Shown: positions 38,301 through 50,300 of the stretch, piece by piece
How positions within the stretch are numbered: position 1 is the first letter of the stretch
Layout of the letters: each line of letters opens with the position of its first letter
Assembly (NCBI GenBank): GCA_907165065.1
Contig: OU015532.1
Coordinates: forward strand, 45,609,839-45,673,838
Source: Caprimulgus europaeus
Lineage: Eukaryota > Chordata > Aves > Caprimulgiformes > Caprimulgidae
DNA: 64,000 nucleotides
Direction of reading: 5' to 3'
Notes under the pieces: generated by a model
Database searches by the model: none
The model's input: the letters and a program-made list of their open reading frames with translations, nothing else
What the model was told of the DNA's origin: nothing
Position numbers and translations under genes: made by a program

Positions 38301-41300
38301 AAGCATTATTTTTTTTTGCTGCTGACACGGATGTTTTCACACTGAAGAACCCACATCCCCACCAGGAATGGACCCTGGCAAACCTCCCTGCTGCTCTGGA
38401 AGCTCCTGCCTTCGTTATGACTCCGAGCAATCTATTGACAACCTAGTTGAAGGATTCTCCAGAGCAGTAATCCTAAAACAAGCTTGCCAGTTATAGACAG
38501 AGCAGCTCTGACAAGGGAAACAAATCAAGCATTGATCCAAATTTTGATTAATTATTTAATTAGTGTGAAATAATTTTCCTACTATTAATTACTGCCATCC
38601 TAAAATACGATTTAAATCTAAAATTTCTGCTTTGAAAAAAATAATGTCCTCAAAATTCAGCTTATATCAAATACTTCCCTGCCCCCAAACAACCCTGTTA
38701 ATAAATATCACATCGCTGACACCAAAGACAGATCAGACACGAAATATACAAAAACTGTTAGATATAAATTGTTACCACTTTTTACATCTTTAAAAGTTCT
38801 GGAGAACACAGTGAGGAGAGGGTAATAAAAATCCTAATGGCACCAAAATGTAGCAGTACTCCCACTGATACCAAATTACCTTGAGAGCTTAAAACATGAA
38901 ACATTTGAGTATTATGGGAGGAAAAATGCTAAAAAAACCCCAACAAACCAAAACCCCTCAAATAAAATAGCAAATACAGGAGCATAAAACATCTGTGAGG
39001 ACTTTTATTACAAAGAAACAAAGCTTATTGTAGCAAGCTATTCATATGACTATCACCACAGCATTAACCCTTATATATGAATTATATATGAATTATATAT
39101 GACTTCTGGGGGTTTTTTTGGTTTAACTTTTAAATCATAAAAGGAATAAAGGAGAAAAACTACAAAAGAACACAAAATTTCAGTGGATTGCAGTTGACAC
39201 ACAAGGCAAATGGTAGAGAGGAGCTGTGTTTTGTATTTTATTGGCACAGCACCTCATAGAATAGATTCTGCCATCAGCCACGCTGCTCAACAGCTTCCAT
39301 AAGGAATGGCACAGGCAGGACTTGACCAGACCTTGCTGTCATGAAGTTGGCTGTTGACATATTTAATTCTCAGCACTGCCCCAGAAGTCAAACTTCAACA
39401 TTCAGGGTTGGTAAATATCACCCAGCTAAACAGCTCTGATGAGAAATCAAAACCAACCAAACCCCCCTAACATTAAGTCTAAATACACAAGAGCTTTTTG
39501 AATACACTAATGCTTCAAAAGAGATGTGGAAACAACTATTTCTTTTAATGTTAAGGCATGATTTGGGTTGATTTTAAGACTAGTTTAAGACCTGTGGATC
39601 TTTTATCAGGTGCAAGCTTTTTGATTTCTCCTCCAGATCCCTCAGCAAAAAGCAACACACTGTTTCTTGCCTCTCAGGGCAGTGGAATGCTGTGTATCAT
39701 CTCCACAGACTGACACGTGGATTCCAATCATTTTCCTTCATGTAACCCATCAATAGTCTGAGAAACCAGGACAGGATCTCCCACTGTCATGCAGAGGGGA
39801 CCCCACCTTTGAAACTTAGGTCAGAAATCCACAAAAAATCATTTGAGGTCTGAATCCAAATTGCAACCCACCAAGCAGCTCTAAATTTGTGTCACAAACC
39901 CACTGGTTACTGGGGATATCCAAACAAAACCACAGCAAAACATGCTGCAATAAAGACATTACAAAACTTGCAGAAATTACAGAAGTATTAAACCATTGAG
40001 AGCTGAGATACAACAACAGGTACATGATTTGGGTAGAAATCAAGAAATCTCATCACCAGCTGTGTTAACTAGTCTGTTTCTAAAGTTCAGCTGGACAGAT
40101 AATCAGGTTTTTTTTCCCCCTCCCCACAGAAAAACACTGATGGCAAAACTGGATTTCATGCTCAACATCACTTCCATTTGTTTCCAATGAAATTAATATA
40201 TTGAGGGAATTTTTAAAAACCTGTGAAACAGGGCAAAACTGTTTCTCCTCTCTGTATTTTTACATCTTGTGATGTGTGAAGAGAGATACATGACTACTCA
40301 GTATCTTTATGTACAGAAAGAAAACCTGTTTTTTTTAAAGAATAAAATAACAGAAGGCAGCTCTCTGAGTCAGTCTCACCTCATCCAGCCAAGTCCACGC
40401 TCTCGCTGTTCCAACAGTGCAAGAGCACTATTGGAAAGATGCTGGCAGGGCATTCTGCAGCTATAGTCATGTCTGGCAAATTTATACAGTGTACACACAC
40501 ATATAAAATATTCCCAGCATTAATTCAAATAAAACAATCTAGAGTAGAAATGCAGTTTTGTCACTAATAACAGCGCCCATATGTACTGGTGGGATCTTTA
40601 TCCACTACAGCCAGACTGGTTCACACTCTTGTCTTCAGTAGCTGTAACCTCAGATGTGTCATTATGAAACAGGCAGCTCAACAACAAACATCTAGAATTC
40701 ACAGAATCCCAGCATTGCCTGGATTGGAAAAGCCCTTTAAGCTCATCAAGTCCAACCATGAACCCAACACTGACCAGTCCCCACTGACCCATGTCCCTCA
40801 GCACTGTGTCTACACCACTCTTCAATCCCTCCAGGGATGGGGACTCCACCACTGCCCTGGACAACCCCTTCCAATGCCTCAGAACCCTTTCAGCAAAGAA
40901 ATTCTTCCTCACATCCCATCTCAACTGCCCTGGGCGCAACTTGAGGCCATTTCCTCTTGTCCTGTCCCTTGTTTCTTGGTTGAACAGACCCACCCCCACC
41001 CCTCTGCACCCTCCTGTCAGGGAATTCGACAGAGCCAGAAGGTCTCCCCTGACTGTTTAATAAACATTTCCCAGGTAAAGAATCCAAATTTTAGCTGGGT
41101 TTTATTTAGAGACAGCCAGTGGTGTGAGGGGGTCTGTTTCAGAAATGCCAAAGCACTGCAAGTCAGAGTCTGTAGGAATTGGCATGTAGGATGCTGGAGA
41201 ACTCTACATCAGTGTTTATTTCTCTGAAGGCAACCTAATAAAGGAAGAAGAAAGTGGCAGGAAACCTAAAGGAGAGGCTGGGAACTCCCCCAAGAAGAGT

Positions 41301-44300
41301 GCCTTCAATGGGTGTCCTGCTTTTTAAAAGTTCTACTTAGCACACAGCGATGAAGTTGGGAGTTGTTGGGGTTTCTTTTGCTTGTTTGTTTTTCAATGAC
41401 TTCCCATACACACATGGAAACCTCTAATTAATGCTACCATACAGTCTGGGGGATAGATCCTTTGGTTTAGTAAATAAGAAGACAGGGGCTGTATTTTGAA
41501 GTCAATTTCTTTCACACCTAACCCTCTAGCCCCCAAGTTCCAGGATGCTCACAGCAAATGGCTAACCTGAGGCAGAGATTAATTACAGACCATTTCACTC
41601 ATCTTCTACAGGCAGTCATCACTTCTTGATGTCCATGAACCAGCAACTGCATCTACTACAGGTACTGTCCACACTTCCTCACCAAACCTGTCTTCTACCT
41701 TCTAATCTTGGAAAAAGAAGCATCATTTTTAGTCTAAAGGAGCTTCCTACTTGCAAATACAAAAGTGTGAAGCTGTACAGCTAGATGTATGTTCTAAAAG
41801 AGATGCCACACTTCAAAGCTCCTATGAGAGAACTAACAAATAGTCAGAAGTTAGAATTCAGTATTTTCAGTGTTTTTCCTTCAGAAAAATATTATCCCAT
41901 TCCTGGTGATTCCTGAGTTGCAGTCTTTTCTCACTCTGATCCAAGCAGTAGCTCAGGAGCAGAGCTGAGGGAAAAAATAAGAATTTGCAAAGTTCAGAAC
42001 ACCTTTCCAGTGATAATTCACCCAGACTGCTACAAACAGCAGGAAAAGCTGAGGTAAATATTTAGTCATCCTTCACAAATTATGGGCCACATCATTGTTA
42101 TCCAAAGCCAGAAACCTAATATCACAGTTGTGTATGGACATTTTGCCACTCACTGAGGTGATGGCCCATCTCTGGGTTGTCAATAAAGCAAACCTAGAGT
42201 TACCCACTGGCTGAATTAAATTCCTTTAACAGTATATTCAGAGAGAAATCATCCTATGGTGAGATGTTATGACTGCAAATCCCTCTTTCCACTTCCAAAA
42301 GGTATAATGATCTGTAATTAAGCCTATGCAAGTACAACAAAGGATGAAGCTAGAGAACTCAGACAACATTTCTACTTTGTTAGGCAGCTAAGAAGCTTCC
42401 TTCAGATCTCATTCATGAAGCTGGGGTGAAGGGAATGCAACTCAAAGCAACATCACTTTTTAAAGACTGGCAATTCCCCTGGGGTGCACTCAGTCATGTA
42501 AAAACCCTCACTGACACCCTAAGATAATTCAGAGTGCCTGGGCAGAGCATTCACACAAGGTGACAAAGGCACAAGCTGTTTCACAAACAGTCAACCCACA
42601 CTGTGCCTACAAAACTCTCACCTGCAGACCTTGCACTGGAAGAACTGAGGACTTGTAGTCATGCCCTGATAGTTAAATGGATGGTGAAACCTATTCTCAG
42701 CACCTATTAATTCTTTATAATGTACATCTTTTTGAAACAATAACTTCCTGAGGCAGCTCACAGCCCGAGCTGAACAAGAATGATTTGTGTTTGCAAAATC
42801 TGGCAAGTAAACCTGAGGTCAAGTCAACAGAAAATCATGCAGTAACCCAGAGGAGGCCACAACATTGGGGAAGGGTTTAGAGGGGAAGGGTATGAGGAGA
42901 GGCTGAGGTCACTTGGTTTGTTCAGCCTCGAGAAGAGGAGACTGAGAGGAGATCTCATCATGGTCTGGAACTTCCTCCCAAGGGGAAGAGGAGGGGCAGG
43001 CGCTGAGCTCTTCTCTCTGGCCACCAACTCCAGGAGCAGAGGCCATGGCAGGAAGATGTGGCAGGGGAGGGGGAGGTTGGCCATGAGGAAAAGGTTCTTG
43101 AGGCAGAGGGTGGTGGAGCACTGGAACAGGCTCCCCAGGGAGGTGCTGATGGCACCAAGCCTGACAAGATTCCAGCAGCATTTGGCCAAGGCCCTCAGGG
43201 ACATGGTGTGAATGTTGGGATTGTCCTGTGCAGGGACAGGAGCTGGACTGAGGATCCTTGTGGCTCCCTTCCAGCTCACAACATTCTATGATTCAATGAA
43301 CCCATGTGGCAAGGTAACCAGAAAGGGGCAGGGGATGTGCAAAGGGAACTACAAACTTAACATGCTGCAAGCCCTGTTCATTGTCAGTGAGCTCCCTCTG
43401 AGCAACATTTTTAGGAGAGAAAGTTTTCTCTACTTAGAGCCACCATCTTTCCGAGTCCAATTTACAAAGGAAAGCTCTCAAAATTATTATCTTTCACCCT
43501 CTGCTTTATACTGGAAAAAGACTACTCAAATAATAAGGCTGAACTTTCTCTTTTCAAGATGTGGAATATGTATTGGTCTGAACCCCAAACCTACAAAACT
43601 CCAGGATTTCCTAAATTTCCTGAGTTACTTGTACTTTGAAGAAAAACCCCAAATGCTTCCCTCATTATTGCTGAAAAGTATTGATCACAGCTACATTTCC
43701 ATCAGCTTCCTGAGTATGATGCTCTCGGGTTCAAAGTCAGCAAGGTGGGAAAATGCAGCATCTAATTTCTCCCCCTGGACCATCTGAATGATATTCATGA
43801 CCACCTTCACTTGCTCCTCTTCCAAGCGTTGCCAACTGGCCCTCTCTGTTACCAACTTCTGTTATATTCTTGGCTAAATCCTCATCAGTTGTGGGTTTTG
43901 TTGTTGGGGTTTTTTCTCCCTAAACTCATAGTTTCAAACTTTGTTGGTAGAGTTGTTCCCTTCTCCTGCCTGAGATTCACAACCTGGTATAATTCACCTC
44001 TCTCTCCTCTTCCATGAAGAGGGCAGCTGACAGTAGATCTCTGCAGTTCCACACAGAGTATTTATGTATTTTGAAGTCTTAAGCAAATTATAAGCTTCTC
44101 AAATGCAGTGATGATAAAAATCCTCAATCTTGCAGGGCTATTATCCCTTTGCACTTGACATAAAACTTGAGTAAGGTGACCAAGGCGAAGATCAGCACCA
44201 AGGCATCTACATTTATGTAATTGACTCTCCCTTTACCTCTGTTCATGCCAATTTCCAACCAAAATCTAGCCTGCAAGCCTAAAATTTACATTCCCCCACA

Positions 44301-47300
44301 ACATAACAGCTTGCAAACCCATCCAGCTCATATACAAAGTACCTCTTGCAGCTTCCAAAGGAGAAAAAGGGCTCCCTGAAGTATGTGAAACTATTCCCTG
44401 TGTTCATCACCTATCTGTTTTTTTCCACTGGACTGCAAGTCTAGCATCCCTGGCTTTCAGGGGAAATTAATCCAACAGCCAAATCAAGTTTAATTGTTTT
44501 TTTTCCTGGTGAAATCAAAAGCTGTAGCATACAAAGGTGAATTGACACAAGAAGATGCAGTTGATGCAGAGGAACTAGAGATGAAAGCTATACAAAGCAA
44601 CTAGAATTTTGGCTCTTCAACACACTGGTGAGTGAAAAACTCCAGGACTTCTGACCTGGTATTTTCTTCATGATCAAAAATCTGTTTAGTTTGCATCTCC
44701 AAATGCAATGAGATATCCAAAACCTGTAATACAAACCCATGTTACCTGAACTGCCACCAACAACCAGAAAAGTTCTGCTTCCTAAATGCCTTCACTGGAA
44801 GGGTTCTGAGGCACTGGAACAGGCTGCCCAGGGAGGTGGTGGAGTCCCCATCCCTGGAGGTGTTTAAAAGACAGGTAGATGAGGTGTTCAGAGATATTGT
44901 TTAGCAGTGGACAGGTATGGTTGGACTCAATGATCTCAAAGGTCTTTTCCAACCAGGAGATTCCATGATTCCAGAATCCTGAGATGAGATTATCACAGGA
45001 ATCATGAAACTTCACATACTGCCCCATCTTCTTCCTCATTTATCTTTCAACTCAACCCTTGTATAAGGCTGTATTAAGTCTCAAGCTTTCCTCTGAAAAT
45101 ACCACAAACAGAAATTCTTCATCTTATTTATGGCATCATCAAGACCTAAGGCACTTCTTGTTTTGTATAATATATGAAGAACAGAGTAACTCCTGCACTG
45201 CACATCACCATAAAAATGCAACACTTCCCAGAGAGCTTAAAAAGAACCTGCTGAGGTTGAGAGGACAGTGGTGTTTGGTTGGGTTTTTTTAACCAGTATT
45301 TCACAAGATGTGAGATTTCCACCATGTTTTAGGTAGTTTCATGTTGCCTGTCTTCAACAGTGTGTGAAGCTTTCAAGGCAGATCACAGTAATCACTTCAT
45401 GCCAGACTGATTGAGTCCCAAAACTGCACCATTGTGGGGTTTAGGGGTGACTTAACCCAACACTGCTCTAAGGATGTGATGGGGGCAGGCAGCAAGGAAT
45501 AGGATTTGGGAAAGACACATGTTTAAAAGCTGTGACAGGAAACAAGTTCTCAAACATCAGGGAAAAATTCATACTCTTAGATCCTTGATGGTTAACAGCA
45601 GGACCAGCTAGGCTGGTAATTTATCCTGTGAGGTGAAGATGGGGTCTTATCTCTCAGTGCATCCCTTCTGAAATGCTGCATATCCCCTAGGAAATCCAGT
45701 GAGGTGCCAACAAAGAAAAAGATGGGTCAAAAAGGAAGGGATGAGCCTTACCCTTCCAAAGTGCCAGCAAAACAGACCTTAACTTTTTTGCAGAACCAAA
45801 CTGAGCTGAATATCTTGACTTCCTCACTCCAAGCCTAAAGGAGTGTTTCAGCCAGAACTGAAGTGGAGGTATTTGACATAAGTGCCAGAAGAGTTATGGT
45901 GTCCAGGAGAGGTGCTGCTGATGGCCCATGGTGCAGGTTACTGAGCAGACAGGGAACATCACTACTTTTTAAGGAAGTTTGGTCCAAAAGGCAAAGAAGT
46001 GGATGGCAAAATGCTCCAGGATGTAACAGGAGGCAACGACACCTCTGATGAGGATCTGCAGATGCTGTCAGCAAAGCCTGAATGGGTACCAGCAAAACCT
46101 GCTTTGCCTCTCCTGTGCCTTCACCTTTCCAGCAGAGCTTCACCTCCTTGCTTAAAGATTCAGTGCTCTCTTCCATCCCAAACTTCAGGTTTTTAATCAA
46201 GCAAGAAGGGAGAATATTATTATTATTTTTAAACACACACCCCTGGATAAGAGCAGGTATCAACCTAAAATACTAAATATTCACAGGATAAAGTCCCAAA
46301 AATGTAAGTGAAAGGACACACAGACTTTTCCTAAAATTAATTTTTTTCCTATCATGATTCTTTATTTCTATGGGTTCTCCTGAAAAACTGACTTACAGAT
46401 GGTACATATCTCTAATGTGTTCCTCTCCCCAAAACAGTCAGCATCTGGCATGCCTACTGTTTAATTACACAACAGGCTCATGCAGGAGGAAACATTTTGA
46501 AGCCTGGAAGCTTATGCTCAAACTCTGCTTATACCCAGTAGCAGGAACTGTTCACACTCAAGAAAAACGTTTTCAAACAGAAGGAAGAACACTATTAACA
46601 CACACAGCAAGTAGATCTTCACTAGGTTTTTATACATGTGAAGACAATCACGTTAGAAGGTGAAGAGGTTGACAGGATAAAAATTTTACAAGGAACTGTC
46701 TGACAATATTATTAAATTGTTGACCATGACTGATCATAAAACACGATGACTCAAGCCACAAAAATACCAATTTACAAATTTACAAAACAAGAAGTGTCTT
46801 AGGTCTTGATGATGCCATAAATAAAATGAAGAATTTCTGTTTGTGGTATGTTCAGCTAGTTTATTCTGGAAACCCATTAAAATCTGGCTGCACCTCTGGA
46901 ATTTTAGCTGTATATCAAGTTAAAGTAGGACCTCAACTATTATTCTAGCTTACCATCTTCAGAAATACGCATTCAAGTAGTTCATCTGTAACTTTTCTAT
47001 TCTAAAAACACGTTTCCAGGAAGATTGACACCCCAAATTCTTTAATCACTGACTAGTGCACTCCCTCTGCTGGCACAGCACAGATGTGACACCTCAGCAG
47101 AGGTGCTGTTCTGATTGCACTCATCTCTAGCTGAGATGTCCATGCACGACAATGCTTCTTCACATTTACACCTGGTGTAGCTCTGTTAACATTTTTAAAA
47201 GCATGCCAAATGACTTCCACAAGAGAAACATTCAAAGGTGCTCATTAATAACTGACTTCTCTGATGAAAATCTTGCAGGAGTGCAACAAGACACCACAAT

Positions 47301-50300
47301 CCTTCTCAAACCAATTAACAATCTGTACTCATCAGGCTAGCAGTCATTTCCAAGGTGAAAAGTTTCCTAACACTCCCTGTTGTAGCATTCCTAACTTTGC
47401 AACAAGTAGTTCTAAGTTGCCAAATAAATCACACAAAAGTGAGAGTTAGCAGCAGCCCCATTCAGTCATGCAAGGGGTTGTTGCATTCTCACTGCTTGCC
47501 AAGGTTTCAATGAGGTGTGACAATCTTACAGGAGCTCCTGTGCCTCCTCACATGGAAACAACACATCTACAGTTTAGACTCTCTGAGAGCACCACACTAG
47601 ATGAATTGAGTACTTAATCTATTCAGAATAGCTGCAAGAAAGTCAAATCACGGGATCATTAAGGTTGGAAAAGACCTCTCCGATCATCCAGTCCAACCAT
47701 CAACTCATCACCACCATGCCCACTAAACCATGTCCCTGAGTGCCGTGTCCACGTGTTTTTTGAACACCTCCAGGGATGGTGACTCCACCACTTCCCTGAG
47801 CAGCCTGTTCCCATGTCTGACCACTCTTTTGGAGAACAAATTTTTCCTAATATCCAGCCTGAACCTCCCCTGGTGCAACTTGAGGCCATTTCCACTCATG
47901 CTACTGCTGGTTACCTGGGAGAAGAGACCGAGACCCACCTTGCTACAACCTCTTTTCAGGTAGTTGTAGAGAGCAACAAGGTCTCCCCTCAACCTCCTTT
48001 TCTTCCAAGCCAGCTTTGAAACACCTTGCATTTTGGCTTTGCAGCAAAAGGTTAACCCTTAGTTAATGGAGATGCAAGTTTTGTGACTCATAAGAAGAGA
48101 AGATTAAGGTTTTAGCAGTGAATAATCACAAGGAGTTTCTTCAGCACTCACTGGTAACACACAAATTGACTCCTTGTGTCACATAAGCAGCTGCTTTTCC
48201 CTCTGCTCCTGCCAAGCTTTGAAATATTAGGATGAAAATCTGATTTTTAAATGGGTCTCATGTTAACAAACAAGGGAACAATCACATGTTTTAGCCTCTA
48301 GTCAGGTTGGTTTCTTCCCAATAAAACCTTCAGTTTAAGTATCAAAAGGGAACTTCAAAACTTCAGGAGTTAATGCATGCTTCTGTGAACTTTGTTTTCC
48401 TTCTTATTTATATATTTCACTGAAAATATTTATATGCCTTCTCACAACCATGCACAGAAACCTCAGGTCTGCAGAGCTATGGGTTGCCCACCCCGAGAAG
48501 GGGGAGAAGAATGAAGGATTTACAAGAAGGACTAGAACAAGCAGCATGAAGAAGCATTAAGTGTTGTTTTGGGTACATCCCTTCCTCTTCTAAGCAGTTA
48601 ATAAGTCTCTTGGCCACAAATTATATTTCCCACAACAATTAGAAGAGTTGGATATGACAAACATGACCTCTGTTTGGTCATACTCTAAGATGAAAAATGA
48701 ACCTGTGGTTCAACAGGTGAAAGGAATTGCTTCAGACAACTGAATGTTGATTGTTGACTGGGTTTGGTTTTACATCAAAACCAAGTGTTGGGAACAGGGA
48801 ACTTACCTTACAAACAGCCATGATGTTAATGTTGATCATTTTGTCGATTGTCTGCAAGAAAACAAAGTCTGAGCTTTTGTTCCAAGTTATTTGATCAATA
48901 TTTACACACCTTCTGGGTTTCAGTGCTAGGATAAATTAAACCTTACACTTACACACCCTTCTTTACCCCTTGCCTTCCTGCTGAAGTATGAGGAGCTGTG
49001 ACAGTCAAGTTTCCTCCCTGATGAGGGGCTCATACCAATAAAGAACAACACAGCTGCTCCACACTGACACTGTATTTCCTAACACTATTTACACTATTTA
49101 TGATTTTTTAATACATCCTGATATTTTAGATATGTTCATAAATGAATGCCTGTATGTTGCTCTTCAGCATTTCAAACCACTGGTTTAGTGACTTCAAGTT
49201 TATCCATCAGGTAAAAATAAAAAAGATTCTTTTTTTTTTTTCCTAAATATTATGAAGATTATTTGAAAGTGAATCAAGAGCCAGATACATTCATCAATAC
49301 TTCAGCAGAAAGTGCAAAAATACAGTGGATACAGTAAGCTACAAGGGTTTTGGAAACAAAATTATGCACCAGTGAAATTGTCCAGAATCAGAGTTTTGAA
49401 GGTACCCAATGCAACTCAGATTGTTCCTACACTATGAACTGTGTAAAATAATTATATTTCAGTTACATACCAAACCTGAATATTTTTGCCATATTTGTTA
49501 AGCATTTGGTGCTAAAAATGAGAATGCTAGAAGGTACATAAGCACTTACTTTATCCAGGTCTGGAACATCCAGAAAATATTCAGGATAAGCATAAGAAAT
49601 TCCCACATTGTTCACTGAAAAGAAAGCAGAAAGTTTTAATTAGATTGCTGGTCTAGGTGAAGGTGTCCCTGCTGATGGCAGGGGGTTGGAACTGGGTGAG
49701 CTTTCAGGTCCCTGCCAATCCCAACCCTTAGAGGCTGAGGTCACTTGGTTTGTTCAGCCTGGAGAAGAAGAGACTGAGAGGAGATCTCATCGTGGTCCAG
49801 AACTTCCTCCCAAGGGGAAGAGGAGGGGCAGGTGCTGATCTCTTCTCTCTGGCCACCAACGCCAGGAGCAGAGGACATGGCAGGAAGATGTGGCAGGGGA
49901 GGGGGAGGTTGGCCATGAGGAAAAGGTTCTTGAGGCAGAGGGTGCTGGAGCACTGGCACAGGCTCCCCAGGGAGGTGCTCATGGCACCAAGGCTGACAAG
50001 ATCCCAGCAGCATTTGGCCAAGGCCCTCAGGGACATGAGGTGAATGTTGGGACTGTCCTGTGCAGGGACAGGAGTTGGACTCCATCATCCTTGTGGGTCC
50101 CTTTCAGCTCACAACATTCTTTGATTCTATTTCCAAGTGCCAGTCTGAATCACTAATTTCAATATTCCTCATCCCTCACCCCAGACCTTGCACCTGCAGA
50201 CCAGCAAAACACCGAGTCCTTCGACTTCCAGCAACATTGGAAAACATCGGTCTGTTATCAGTGTTCTTCTAACAAACCCCAGCTGAACCCAAACCCCAGC

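Noticed and set aside
43212-43787. 191-codon open frame on the plus strand
   Set aside because: It begins inside a CR1 tail and continues into plain intron. The protein has no recognisable features.
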